A stretch of 64,000 nt of DNA from Maribacter sp. HTCC2170 (lineage in GTDB: Bacteria > Bacteroidota > Bacteroidia > Flavobacteriales > Flavobacteriaceae): the NCBI RefSeq assembly GCF_000153165.2, contig NC_014472.1, positions 1,981,501-2,045,500 on the forward strand. Reading direction: 5' to 3'. The notes beneath the pieces are model-generated. The model was given only the letters and a program-made list of their open reading frames with translations. It was not told the origin of the DNA and ran no database searches. Every line of letters starts with the position of its first letter. Within the stretch, counting starts at the first letter, position 1. The position numbers were made by a program, and so were the translations under genes. Shown piece after piece: positions 17,346 to 26,251 of this stretch.

Positions 17346-17732
17346 ATGAACAAAACAATATTCGGCACTGGTATCGCATTTGGGGTTCTTGCGGTAATAC
17401 TAGGTGCTTTTGGCGCCCATGGGTTAGAAAAATTGGTTGATGCTGAGGCAATACAAACATTTGAAACTGGGGTAAGGTACCAAATGTATCATGCTTTGTT
17501 ATTATTGGTTTTAGGAAATACTAACTTTCTATCCGATAAGAGTAAAGCGTTGATTTTTTATTTTTTAGTGGCAGGAATACAGCTTTTTTCATTTTCGATA
17601 TACCTTCTTGCTACCAATGATTTAACTTCTTTTGATTTCAAGAAAATTGCGCTCCTAACGCCTTTGGGTGGTGTTCTCTTGATTTTAGGTTGGCTGATAT
17701 TTAGTTTTCGCGTTTTTAAAAGAAAAAATTAA
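17346..17732 (+). CDS. DUF423 small membrane protein
   Basis: 128-aa protein with four predicted helices and the DUF423 (YgdD/YwdK) signature GAFGAHGLEK (residues 21-30) followed by FETGVRYQMYHALLLLVLGN. The function is unknown across the family. It stands alone, divergent from saccharopine dehydrogenase and 96 bp upstream of pckA. Confidence 0.9.
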   Translation: MNKTIFGTGIAFGVLAVILGAFGAHGLEKLVDAEAIQTFETGVRYQMYHALLLLVLGNTNFLSDKSKALIFYFLVAGIQLFSFSIYLLATNDLTSFDFKKIALLTPLGGVLLILGWLIFSFRVFKRKN

Positions 17733-17771
17733 TAAATCAATGATTTTTAGTGGGCAAAAATAAAAAAATGA

Positions 17772-17779
17772 TAATTTTG
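17772..17779 (+). promoter_or_regulatory. Putative -7 promoter box (TAATTTTG)
   Basis: TAnnTTTG match ending 49 nt before the pckA ATG, with a T-rich TTTTAG around 17745-17750 as a weak -33 candidate. The longer leader than at other genes in the window leaves room for regulation. Confidence 0.5.
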
Positions 17780-17828
17780 CGCACTTTTAAATCCAATTGA
17801 TTAATTATTTCGAAAAAATTCGAGAACA

Positions 17829-19415
17829 ATGTCAGAAAAAAAGCAAGGATTGAATTTGGACAACATGTTGTATCAAATGTCACCGGCCAAATTACATGAT
17901 ATAACCTTAGAGAAAGGATTGGGTAAAGAGGCTTCTTCAGGCGCTTTGGCTATTAATACTGGTGAATTCACTGGTAGATCACCCATGGATCGTTTTATTG
18001 TAAAAGATGAAATAACCAAAGATGAGATTTGGTGGGGCGATATAAACATACCTTTTGAGCCAGAAAAGTTTGATAAGCTACATCAAAAAGTACTCGATTA
18101 TTTAGATGGAAAGGAATTATATGTTAGGGACTGTTATGCATGTGCTGACCCAAATTATAGAATGAACATTCGAGTGGTAAATGAATTGCCCTGGTCAAAT
18201 ATGTTCGTTTATAATATGTTTATAAGGCCTTCTGATGAAGAACTAAAGAATTTTGAACCAGAATGGACAGTGGTAAATGCGCCTGGTTATATGGCTGATG
18301 TGGCAATTGATGGAACACGCCAGCATAACTTCGCAATCTTGAACTTTACCAAAAAGATTGCTTTAGTAGGTGGTACAGGTTATACAGGAGAAATCAAGAA
18401 AGGAATTTTTTCGGCTCTGAATTTTATTCTACCTGTATTCAAAAATACCTTACCAATGCACTGCTCCGCCAATGTGGGCAAGGATGGTGATACGGCTATC
18501 TTTTTTGGATTATCAGGAACAGGAAAAACTACTTTATCAGCGGATCCCAATAGAAAATTAATAGGTGATGATGAGCATGGTTGGAATAATGAAAATGCGG
18601 TATTCAATTTCGAGGGAGGATGTTATGCCAAGGTCATTAACCTTTCTGAAGAAAATGAACCTGATATATTCAGGGCAATTAAGAAAGGGGCACTTCTTGA
18701 GAATGTAATCATGGGTGAGGATGGAGAGGTAGACTTTGCTGACACCTCTATTACACAAAACACAAGGGTAAGCTATCCATTATACCATATTGATAATGTT
18801 CAAAGACCTTCAATAGGGAAAAATCCAAAGAATATATTCTTTCTTACTGCCGATGCGTTCGGAGTTTTACCTCCGATATCTAAATTAACGCCTGCACAGG
18901 CAGCTTATCATTTTATTTCTGGGTATACAGCTAAGGTAGCTGGTACCGAAGCAGGGGTAGTTGAGCCAATTCCATCATTTTCGGCCTGTTTTGGAGCGCC
19001 TTTCATGCCATTACACCCAGCAAAGTATGCCGAAATGTTAAGTAGAAAAATGCAAGAGGCTGGTGTAAACGTTTGGTTGGTTAACACGGGTTGGACCGGA
19101 GGTCCTTATGGTGTGGGAACCCGTATGAAACTAAAATATACAAGGGCCATGATCAGTGCTGCTTTAAATGGAGATTTAGGGCTTTACAATTATGATAATT
19201 ACCACATTCATTCAGTATTTGGTGTTGCACAACCGCGAGAATGTCCTGGTGTGCCGACAAGTGTATTGAGTCCTAGAACTACTTGGAACGATGATGAGGC
19301 CTATTATAAGACGGCCTTTAAGTTGTCCAATGCTTTTAGAGAGAACTTTAAGAAATTCGAGGAAATTGCAAGTGAGGAAATTAGGCGGGGCGGACCACAA
19401 CGATACGCTTTCTAA
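17829..19415 (+). CDS. pckA: Phosphoenolpyruvate carboxykinase (ATP)
   Basis: Converts oxaloacetate and ATP to PEP and CO2, the entry step of gluconeogenesis, in the cytoplasm. The 528-aa protein has the ATP-type PEPCK kinase-1a P-loop FGLSGTGKTTLSADP (about residues 226-240), the kinase-2 region LIGDDEHGW, and the substrate segment GGTGYTGEIKKG. Length is typical. It is a single-gene unit with its own promoter box and a perfect terminator. Usual in bacteria that live on peptides and polysaccharides. Confidence 0.96.
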   Translation: MSEKKQGLNLDNMLYQMSPAKLHDITLEKGLGKEASSGALAINTGEFTGRSPMDRFIVKDEITKDEIWWGDINIPFEPEKFDKLHQKVLDYLDGKELYVRDCYACADPNYRMNIRVVNELPWSNMFVYNMFIRPSDEELKNFEPEWTVVNAPGYMADVAIDGTRQHNFAILNFTKKIALVGGTGYTGEIKKGIFSALNFILPVFKNTLPMHCSANVGKDGDTAIFFGLSGTGKTTLSADPNRKLIGDDEHGWNNENAVFNFEGGCYAKVINLSEENEPDIFRAIKKGALLENVIMGEDGEVDFADTSITQNTRVSYPLYHIDNVQRPSIGKNPKNIFFLTADAFGVLPPISKLTPAQAAYHFISGYTAKVAGTEAGVVEPIPSFSACFGAPFMPLHPAKYAEMLSRKMQEAGVNVWLVNTGWTGGPYGVGTRMKLKYTRAMISAALNGDLGLYNYDNYHIHSVFGVAQPRECPGVPTSVLSPRTTWNDDEAYYKTAFKLSNAFRENFKKFEEIASEEIRRGGPQRYAF

Positions 19416-19416
19416 T

Positions 19417-19452
19417 AAAAAAGCCCTGACGTTTTCGTCAGGGCTTTTTTAT
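19417..19452. terminator. Bidirectional terminator between pckA and hemD
   Basis: Perfect stem of about 15 bp, core GCCCTGACG / CGTCAGGGC around a TTTT loop (19432-19435), with an A-tract on the left and a T-tract on the right. It can therefore end both pckA (plus) and hemD (minus), whose stop is at 19455. Confidence 0.95.
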
Positions 19453-19454
19453 TT

Positions 19455-20201
19455 TTATTTCTTGTTTATTGTAGTTATATACTTTTGGAGCGCCATTGTC
19501 ATCGACGGTGTGTCGGGCGTAGGGGCTTTAATATCTATTCGAAGTCCTGCTCCGGTAGCAGCTGCAACCGTAGAATTTCCGAAGACTGCAATACGCGTGT
19601 CATTTTGCTCAAAGTCAGGAAAGTTCTTTAGTAAGGATTCTATACCAGAAGGGCTAAAGAAGACCAATACATCATAATAAACATCTCTTAAATCTGAAAG
19701 GTCACTGATCACTGTTTTATAGAAAATACCTCTTGTCCATTCAACATCCAATTCATCTAATTTTTCAGGAACTTCTTGTTTTAGAACGTCTGCAGACGGT
19801 AAAAGAAACTTCTCTTCTTTATATTTTTTAAATAAAGGAACAAGGTCATTAAAATTTCTTTTGCCAACATAAATCTTACGCTTGCGATACACCACGTATT
19901 TCTGTAGGTAATAAGCAACCGCTTCAGACTGACAAAAATACTTCATAGAGTCAGGTACTTTGAAACGCATTTCATCAGCAATTCTGAAGAAGTGATCAAC
20001 CGCATTTCTACTGGTCAAAATAATCGCAGTATAATTGTGTAAATCTATCTTTTGTTGGCGAACCGCTTTAGCATCAACCCCTTCAACATGAATGAATGGT
20101 CTAAAGTCAACTTTTACTTTTTCCTTGTCAATTAGTCTGGAATATGGAGAGTTCTCCATTTTAGGTTCAGGCTGCGATACCAAAATCGTCTTTATTTTCA
20201 T
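19455..20201 (-). CDS. hemD: Uroporphyrinogen-III synthase
   Basis: Cyclises hydroxymethylbilane to uroporphyrinogen III in haem synthesis. The 248-aa protein has the two-lobed HemD pattern: TSRNAVDHFF in the first lobe, VLVFFSPSGIESLLKNF and AVFGNSTVAAATGAGLRIDI in the second, with the terminal APTPDTPSM. HemD sequences diverge widely, but these segments and the DUF4271 neighbour (5 bp upstream) match the Bacteroidota arrangement. It is the last gene of a three-gene minus-strand operon. Confidence 0.88.
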   Translation of the reverse strand: MKIKTILVSQPEPKMENSPYSRLIDKEKVKVDFRPFIHVEGVDAKAVRQQKIDLHNYTAIILTSRNAVDHFFRIADEMRFKVPDSMKYFCQSEAVAYYLQKYVVYRKRKIYVGKRNFNDLVPLFKKYKEEKFLLPSADVLKQEVPEKLDELDVEWTRGIFYKTVISDLSDLRDVYYDVLVFFSPSGIESLLKNFPDFEQNDTRIAVFGNSTVAAATGAGLRIDIKAPTPDTPSMTMALQKYITTINKK

Positions 20202-20206
20202 AAATC

Positions 20207-20863
20207 CTAGTCTTTTAGATAGCTTCCGATGAGGATAAACGGTGCAATTTCAAGAGCGCAAAGGTACAAAATAAAATAGAAAAAGTTGCTAGTAATGAAT
20301 TTTTGATGATTCCTTAGAACAGTTATCCAACCTATCACATTAACCAAAAGAATTAGTATAATCGCTACATATACCACAACTTTTGAACCCATGAAAATGT
20401 AAGTTAGCATAACATTTGCCACGAACATGATCAAACCGCTATAGTTGAAATATGACAATTTCTTGAAAATTACCTCGGATATTAGTTTCTGCGTCCCAAA
20501 AATGAAACTATTACCCATTTGTAGGGATAATTTGATAATTAAGAAGAGGATTATTGATCCAATGATCACGGGAAAAACAAAAATGGATGAATTCGCAGAT
20601 GAACCAACCAGAACAGTTCTTGCTAAATAAAGGAATAAAGATAAATTTATAATAAGAAACAGGCCGAAGAACAGATTGAACCAATTCATCAGCTTTTCTT
20701 TTTTGTTGTACATAAAAATGTACTTGTTGTTAAACGGAAGAATAATGAAATTAAGGAACCTTGTATAAAAAACACTTTTGGCCAATACCACAAACAATAA
20801 GCTGAGGAAGATTAGGATGGTAACCCAATCATAGTTTTCGATGTTTCTGAGAATGGGTTCCAT
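20207..20863 (-). CDS. DUF4271 membrane protein
   Basis: 218-aa polytopic protein with about six or seven helices, for example WVTILIFLSLLFVVLAKSVF, LFFGLFLIINLSLFLYLA and YFILYLCALEIAPFILIGSY. The C-terminal CALEIAPFILI stretch is typical of DUF4271, a Bacteroidota family found next to hemD. Its ATG shares one base with the stop of the upstream GT39 gene (TAATG), and hemD follows after 5 bp. Function unknown. Confidence 0.83.
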   Translation of the reverse strand: MEPILRNIENYDWVTILIFLSLLFVVLAKSVFYTRFLNFIILPFNNKYIFMYNKKEKLMNWFNLFFGLFLIINLSLFLYLARTVLVGSSANSSIFVFPVIIGSIILFLIIKLSLQMGNSFIFGTQKLISEVIFKKLSYFNYSGLIMFVANVMLTYIFMGSKVVVYVAIILILLVNVIGWITVLRNHQKFITSNFFYFILYLCALEIAPFILIGSYLKD

Positions 20864-22533
20864 TATTTGTTTAGTTTAAATGATTCGCTGTTCAACCCGT
20901 GCCGCAATCCGTTTTCTGAAATTACAATTTTAAAGTATGCTGGGGATTCTAATTTCTTTGCCTTTGGAAGGTTAAATGAAAAAAGAGCAGTGTCTTTTGC
21001 TTTTAGTGTTTTCGATTTGTCATCAATATAAACCAATTCTAATGGAACAAGTTCTTTAAATTGTTTGGAATCATTCAAATAAGCAATACTAAATTTCAAT
21101 TTACTTTTGGCAATATCCTGTTTATAAGGGTTGTGTATTTTGGCTACCAGCTTCTTTTCTTCCAGTTGTATATTTTCCTCATCAAGGTAGCACCTAAGTC
21201 CTCTAAAAGATTCAAAATTATTCATGAAATGACCATAATAAACGGTACCACTCAATTTTGGAAAAGTAAATTCTCCATTGCTCATGTATTTTGAAACATA
21301 AAGTACTTTCTTGTGTTGAACGTTTTTTTCGGAACCATCAATTGTATATTGGTTTTGCCTATAATTTATATTGTTCAAGGAGAATGAGGTCTTACCGGTA
21401 TAAAAAGCATACATTGGAGCATTGCGGTAAGAATTTTCAAAAACCACTGGATTATCACCCGCCTTGGATTGTATCTCAGACATCCATGCCTTATTACCAT
21501 GCGACTCATAAATTACGGGAAAAATTGGTTCGTAAATCAGTCCCAGACGTAAAAAAAGTATAACTGCAATGTTGATAAGTCCCAGACGATAAATCCATTT
21601 TCGAATATTGTCATTCTCAATCATATAATTAAAAACTAGAATGGCAACAGGAATAGAAATTACAATAATCCATTGCGTCTGTACCCTTCTATTAAAACTT
21701 GAGATGAAAAAGAATATCAAAACGCCGTAAGTCAAAAATAAAAGTGCTCTGGTGAAGAGGCCTTTTGATCTAATCTTAAACAATGAATAATAAATAAATG
21801 GGAATGTAAGCCCGAAAATAGCAATTAGATTAACCAGAAAACCTAAAGTGTATTTATTAATGTCATAAGCTGCGTTAGGCCTTTCAAAAAGGTGATATTT
21901 TATTGAAACAAAATCATTCTCATACAACCAGATGAAATGCGGTGTGTAACATAGTAGTGATGTGATTACGGCAACCCAAGCGTATTTGTTAAAAACCAAT
22001 TTCAAATTTGATAATAGCACAAAGAAAATCACCAAAACAGCATGGTACTTACTATACATGAGGGCAGCCATGGTTAGCCCCAAACCAATCGCCAATAAAA
22101 TTGATGGTGCTTTTAAAAAATGTTTGTAGACTAAAAGAAACAACGCAGTGAAGAATAATAGTGGGGTGTCTGGCAATGTGAAAAAGCCATAGGCATTAAG
22201 CAGTGTCATTGAAAACACAAGTGTGAAAAAATGAGGCACATACTTTTCCTTATTTGTATTATCTATGGCTAACCATAAAAAAATAAAGGTGCCGGCAGAT
22301 AATAAACAGCTCATAAAACGAACACCCAATTCTCCTTTGAAAAAGAAACTGCTGATCTTTATTAAAAACGCAACCATCGGGGGGTGGTCAAAATATCCCC
22401 AAGCCATATTCTTGGCATAGTGCCAATAATAAGATTCATCAAAGATCAGTTCAGTGAAATTGGCTTGCAAAAGGTTTAAGACCAATATAGAACCTAAAAG
22501 GATTAAAAATAACCTGGGTAACTTCAAAGGCAT
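20863..22533 (-). CDS. GT39-family glycosyltransferase (ArnT/PMT-like)
   Basis: 556-aa integral membrane glycosyltransferase that uses a polyprenyl-phosphate sugar donor. The catalytic acidic pair is in LIFDESYYWHYAK (D32-E33), followed by YFDHPPMVAFLIK, as in ArnT-like enzymes; about a dozen hydrophobic helices follow, then a soluble C-terminal domain of about 180 residues. The divergent neighbour at 22665 is a polyprenol-phosphate mannose synthase-like enzyme, a plausible source of its donor. The acceptor (lipid A, protein or glycan) is unknown. First gene of the operon with DUF4271 and hemD. Confidence 0.85.
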   Translation of the reverse strand: MPLKLPRLFLILLGSILVLNLLQANFTELIFDESYYWHYAKNMAWGYFDHPPMVAFLIKISSFFFKGELGVRFMSCLLSAGTFIFLWLAIDNTNKEKYVPHFFTLVFSMTLLNAYGFFTLPDTPLLFFTALFLLVYKHFLKAPSILLAIGLGLTMAALMYSKYHAVLVIFFVLLSNLKLVFNKYAWVAVITSLLCYTPHFIWLYENDFVSIKYHLFERPNAAYDINKYTLGFLVNLIAIFGLTFPFIYYSLFKIRSKGLFTRALLFLTYGVLIFFFISSFNRRVQTQWIIVISIPVAILVFNYMIENDNIRKWIYRLGLINIAVILFLRLGLIYEPIFPVIYESHGNKAWMSEIQSKAGDNPVVFENSYRNAPMYAFYTGKTSFSLNNINYRQNQYTIDGSEKNVQHKKVLYVSKYMSNGEFTFPKLSGTVYYGHFMNNFESFRGLRCYLDEENIQLEEKKLVAKIHNPYKQDIAKSKLKFSIAYLNDSKQFKELVPLELVYIDDKSKTLKAKDTALFSFNLPKAKKLESPAYFKIVISENGLRHGLNSESFKLNK

Positions 22534-22552
22534 TGCTAATTATTAATTGGCG

Positions 22553-22560
22553 CAAAATTA
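22553..22560 (-). promoter_or_regulatory. Putative -7 promoter box (TAATTTTG)
   Basis: On the minus strand a TAnnTTTG match ends 19 nt before the GT39 gene start. No clear -33 element. Confidence 0.5.
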
Positions 22561-22637
22561 CGAATTATACCTTTTAATGAAAGGTTTAAAAAAATGATAA
22601 ATACCAGGATCATATTCTTCCAGACCTATTAAAACAC

Positions 22638-22645
22638 TATTTTTG
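22638..22645 (+). promoter_or_regulatory. Putative -7 promoter box (TATTTTTG)
   Basis: TAnnTTTG match ending 19 nt before the ATG at 22665. It would drive the GT2-dihydroorotase-DUF4296 operon, divergent from the GT39 operon. Confidence 0.5.
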
Positions 22646-22664
22646 TTGAAATTCTATCAAGTCT

Positions 22665-23393
22665 ATGTCAGGCAGTTTAGTCATTATTCCCACCTACAAC
22701 GAAATTGAAAACATCGACGCCATAATTAGGGCAGTTTTTGAGCTGAAAAAAGATTTTCACGTGCTCATAGTCGATGATAATTCTCCTGATGGTACTGCTG
22801 ATCATGTAATCGGAATCCAGAAAGAATTCCCCCAAAGATTGTTTCTGGAAGTGAGGAAGGAAAAATCTGGTTTGGGAACGGCTTATATTCACGGATTCAA
22901 GTGGGCCATTGCAAAGAAATATGACTATATCTTTGAGATGGATGCTGATTTCTCCCATAACCCTACAGACTTATTGCGATTGCACAAGGCTTGTGAAAAT
23001 GGTGCAGATGTAGCCGTTGGATCTCGGTATAAAAAAGGGGTTAACGTAGTAGATTGGCCCTTGTATCGTGTTCTGCTCTCTTATGGAGCTTCATTTTACG
23101 TTAAAATGATCACGGGAATGCGTGTGCATGACCCAACAGCTGGCTTTGTTTGTTATAAAAGACATGTTCTAGAGAATATAAACCTTGATTCAGTTCGCTT
23201 TGTCGGTTATGCGTTTCAAATTGAAATGAAATTCAGGGCCCATTTAAAAAAGTATAAAATTGAGGAAGTGTCCATTATTTTCCGTGATAGGGTAAAAGGT
23301 AAATCCAAAATGAGTTCTTCTATAATAAGTGAGGCCATTTTTGGTGTAATGAAAATGAAACTAAAAAGTATTTTTCAAAGAAATAAATTCTGA
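22665..23393 (+). CDS. Polyprenol monophosphomannose synthase-like GT2
   Basis: 242-aa cytoplasmic glycosyltransferase family 2 enzyme, close to the soluble DPM1/Ppm1 type. It has IIPTYNEIENI (residues 7-17), IVDDNSPDGTAD (35-46) and the metal-binding DAD at D93-D95 in FEMDADFSHNP, followed by GSRYKKGVNVVDWP. There is no C-terminal membrane domain. It probably loads mannose or a similar sugar onto polyprenyl phosphate, perhaps for the GT39 enzyme encoded divergently. It is the first gene of an operon, 2 bp before dihydroorotase. Confidence 0.88.
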   Translation: MSGSLVIIPTYNEIENIDAIIRAVFELKKDFHVLIVDDNSPDGTADHVIGIQKEFPQRLFLEVRKEKSGLGTAYIHGFKWAIAKKYDYIFEMDADFSHNPTDLLRLHKACENGADVAVGSRYKKGVNVVDWPLYRVLLSYGASFYVKMITGMRVHDPTAGFVCYKRHVLENINLDSVRFVGYAFQIEMKFRAHLKKYKIEEVSIIFRDRVKGKSKMSSSIISEAIFGVMKMKLKSIFQRNKF

Positions 23394-23395
23394 GT

Positions 23396-24730
23396 ATGGG
23401 TAGAGTTTTGATCAAAAATGCAAAAGTGGTCAATGAGAATAAAATATTTGAAAGCGATGTTTTACTCGAAGACGAATTGATTATTAAGGTTGAAAAGGAT
23501 ATTAGTGATTCTAATGCCAAGGTAATTAATGCCGAAGGTAATTATTTATTGCCCGGCGTAATCGATGACCAGGTTCATTTTAGGGAGCCGGGATTAACTC
23601 ATAAGGGAGACATAGCATCAGAAAGTAGGGCGGCCATCGCTGGCGGCATAACTTCTTTTATGGAGCAGCCAAATACCAACCCTCAAACTACGACTATCGA
23701 AAAACTCGAAAATAAATTTGCGAGGGCAGCAGAAACTTCTTTTGCGAATTATTCTTTTTTGTTCGGTGGAACCAATGATAACCTGGAGGAATTAAAAAGG
23801 TTGGATAAAAATGCCTGCTCAGGTGTAAAACTGTTCTTAGGTTCCTCTACAGGAAACATGTTAGTTGATGATGAGGATGTGATTGAGAAGATCTTTAGAA
23901 ATACTGAAATGGTGATTTCTGCCCATTGTGAAGATGAGACCACCATAAAGAACAATTTGGCAAAGTACAAAGAGCAGTATGGTGATGCTATTCCTGTTAA
24001 ATATCATCCCTTGATCAGAAGTGCTGAAGCTTGTTATCTTTCTTCATCCAAGGCTATTGCTTTGGCAAAAAAAACGGGAGCTAGATTTCATGTTTTCCAT
24101 TTATCCACGGGAATAGAAACCGATCTGTTTAGAAATGATATTCCATTAGAACAAAAGAAAATTACCGCTGAGGTATGTATTCACCATCTTTGGTTTTCCG
24201 ATAAAGATTATGATGAAAAAGGGACGCTCATAAAATGGAATCCCGCCGTAAAAACTGCCAAGGATAAAAGCGAACTTTGGAAAGCACTATTAGATGATCG
24301 CATTGATGTTATCGCTACGGATCATGCTCCTCATACTATTGAGGAGAAAGACAATGTATACACACAGGCCCCTTCTGGAGGACCTTTGGTGCAGCATGCA
24401 TTACCCGCAATGTTGCAAAAGTATCATGAGGGCGTTATTACGATAGAAAAAATCGTGGAAAAGATGAGTCACAACCCGGCAAAACTGTTTCAAATAAAGA
24501 AAAGAGGTTTTGTTCGAGAAGGGTTTTACGCAGATTTGGTATTAGTGAACACCAATAATCCCTGGAAGGTTACAAAACAGAACATTGCTTATAAATGTGG
24601 TTGGTCACCTTTTGAGGAAAGCACGTTCAAATCAAAAGTGTCGCACACATTCGTAAATGGTCATTTAGCTTATGAAAACGGTAGCTTTTCATCAAATAGA
24701 AACGCAAAACGATTAACGTTCAATAGATAG
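23396..24730 (+). CDS. pyrC: Dihydroorotase
   Basis: Cyclic amidohydrolase that forms dihydroorotate from carbamoyl-aspartate in pyrimidine synthesis. The 444-aa protein has VIDDQVHFREPGLTHKGD (residues 55-72), the lysine that is carboxylated in GVKLFLGSSTGNM, histidines in SAHCEDE and FHVFHLST, and the catalytic Asp in ATDHAPH. The first His of the usual HxH pair is Gln59 (QVH). I believe this substitution recurs in Bacteroidota dihydroorotases, so it is not obviously inactivating. It sits 2 bp from both neighbours in the GT2-pyrC-DUF4296 operon, a common flavobacterial trio. Confidence 0.9.
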   Translation: MGRVLIKNAKVVNENKIFESDVLLEDELIIKVEKDISDSNAKVINAEGNYLLPGVIDDQVHFREPGLTHKGDIASESRAAIAGGITSFMEQPNTNPQTTTIEKLENKFARAAETSFANYSFLFGGTNDNLEELKRLDKNACSGVKLFLGSSTGNMLVDDEDVIEKIFRNTEMVISAHCEDETTIKNNLAKYKEQYGDAIPVKYHPLIRSAEACYLSSSKAIALAKKTGARFHVFHLSTGIETDLFRNDIPLEQKKITAEVCIHHLWFSDKDYDEKGTLIKWNPAVKTAKDKSELWKALLDDRIDVIATDHAPHTIEEKDNVYTQAPSGGPLVQHALPAMLQKYHEGVITIEKIVEKMSHNPAKLFQIKKRGFVREGFYADLVLVNTNNPWKVTKQNIAYKCGWSPFEESTFKSKVSHTFVNGHLAYENGSFSSNRNAKRLTFNR

Positions 24731-24732
24731 TA

Positions 24733-25161
24733 ATGAAAAAGGTTCTTTATATTCTGTTATTTGTATTCATGTACTCATGTGGTGAGAAACTAATGGAAAA
24801 GCCAGAAGATTTGATTCCTAAGGAAAAAATGATCAATATCCTTAAAGACTTTACCATTTTAAATTCGGCTAAAAATACCAGTGCTATAGTATTACAGGAC
24901 CACAATATTGAAGCTACCGAGTTTATTTTTTCAAAATATGGGATAGACAGCCTACAATTTGTAACGAGTGATAAGTACTATGCCTCTCTTCCCAATGAAT
25001 ATGAAGCCATATATATTGAAATTGAAAAACGCATTAGCGTGCAGAAAGACCAAATGTCTGAAGCAAAAAGACTTAAGGACAGTATGGAATTGCGCGATAA
25101 ACTAAGGGAAAGCCCTTTAAAAAAAGCGAAATCAAAAAAGCCTAAGAATAATCTTCCTTAA
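24733..25161 (+). CDS. DUF4296 lipoprotein
   Basis: 142-aa predicted lipoprotein: signal MKKVLYILLFVFMYSCGEK with lipobox cysteine at residue 16, then an alpha-helical domain with FSKYGIDSLQFVTSDKYYAS, characteristic of DUF4296, and a highly basic tail (KKAKSKKPK). DUF4296 genes regularly follow dihydroorotase in flavobacteria. The function is unknown. The last 20 bp overlap the convergent epimerase gene. Confidence 0.85.
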   Translation: MKKVLYILLFVFMYSCGEKLMEKPEDLIPKEKMINILKDFTILNSAKNTSAIVLQDHNIEATEFIFSKYGIDSLQFVTSDKYYASLPNEYEAIYIEIEKRISVQKDQMSEAKRLKDSMELRDKLRESPLKKAKSKKPKNNLP

Positions 25162-26149
25162 ATTTTTTACAACTTAGGGTGATAACCTTATCCAGATCTT
25201 CAAATTTAAAATCAAGCGTATTAATGATCTTTTGATTATCATAGATATCGCGATGTACCAGAGAATGAATGGTCTTTTTCGTAATTTTTCTTTTGCTCTT
25301 TAGAACTAGATGTTTTAAGTAGTCAAAGCTTCGGGCTATTTTCAACTGCCAAATTTTCAATTCTTTGGTAGGCCCTTTTCTCCCTAATTCTTTAGATATT
25401 CTTGTTAGTATATCTTGGAAGGTAAGATTTTCTGAAACTGCAATGAACCTTTGATTGGTAATATCTGAATCCATAAGTCTCTTCATCATTTTAACAACGT
25501 CACCTACGGTGATAAATCCTGTGCCTCCAGGAGGATAAAAACTATATTCTTTGTTCGCTGTTGTAAAGAATTTTCCACTACCACTATTCCAGAATCCAGG
25601 GCCAATGATTACGCCAGGGTTAATAATGACGGTGACCAACCCTTCCTGAGATCCGCGCCAAACTTCCATTTCGGCCCTATGTTTTGTAAGGGCATAAACA
25701 TTTACTTCCTGACCGTTCCACTCGTTTTCCTCAGTGGCCTCTTGATCATTGGTGCTTTTGCCAATGGCACCGATTGTACTTACATAGCAGAGCTTTTTTA
25801 CTTTGTTTGACAAGCATAAGTTTACAATATTGGCCGTTCCAATAGCGTTGATTTTTTTTAATTCTCGATAGTCGTTTGGGTCAAATGAAATCAACGCTGC
25901 TGAATGGTAAACATAATCTACATCTTTGAATGCGATTTCCATCGCCGGGATATCATTAATATCTGCTTGGAACCATTCAATTTTGTTGAAGAGGTCAGAA
26001 GCATTTTCAGTATAATAGGAAAAGATTTTTTCAACCTGTTCTAAATTGCTTTGGAATCTATGAATTGCCCTCACAACGTTGTTGTTTTGCACAAGATTCA
26101 GCAAAAGATGCGCCCCAACCAATCCCGTACCACCTGTAACCAAAATCAT
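25142..26149 (-). CDS. NAD-dependent epimerase/dehydratase family protein
   Basis: 335-aa extended short-chain dehydrogenase. It has the N-terminal cofactor motif VTGGTGLVGAHLL (residues 4-16), the acidic residue region WFQADINDI, and the catalytic YxxxK in VYALTKHRAEM. The substrate is not evident; close flavobacterial relatives are annotated only as NAD-dependent epimerases or nucleoside-diphosphate-sugar reductases. The gene is divergent from tyrS, and its 3' end overlaps the DUF4296 gene by 20 bp. Confidence 0.85.
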   Translation of the reverse strand: MILVTGGTGLVGAHLLLNLVQNNNVVRAIHRFQSNLEQVEKIFSYYTENASDLFNKIEWFQADINDIPAMEIAFKDVDYVYHSAALISFDPNDYRELKKINAIGTANIVNLCLSNKVKKLCYVSTIGAIGKSTNDQEATEENEWNGQEVNVYALTKHRAEMEVWRGSQEGLVTVIINPGVIIGPGFWNSGSGKFFTTANKEYSFYPPGGTGFITVGDVVKMMKRLMDSDITNQRFIAVSENLTFQDILTRISKELGRKGPTKELKIWQLKIARSFDYLKHLVLKSKRKITKKTIHSLVHRDIYDNQKIINTLDFKFEDLDKVITLSCKKFKEDYS

Positions 26150-26153
26150 GTTT

Positions 26154-26161
26154 CAAATTTA
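26154..26161 (-). promoter_or_regulatory. Putative -7 box (TAAATTTG) almost touching the start codon
   Basis: On the minus strand a TAnnTTTG match ends only 4 nt before the epimerase ATG at 26149. If used, the mRNA would be leaderless or nearly so; a chance match is equally possible. Confidence 0.3.
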
Positions 26162-26218
26162 GGGAAATGACAGCTAATAAAACCATTTTCAAATAGGGAA
26201 AGGCAATGTAATTCCTTT

Positions 26219-26226
26219 TATATTTG
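26219..26226 (+). promoter_or_regulatory. Putative -7 promoter box (TATATTTG)
   Basis: TAnnTTTG match ending 25 nt before the tyrS ATG. Confidence 0.55.
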
Positions 26227-26251
26227 CAGCTATTACCAAATAATACAAAGA

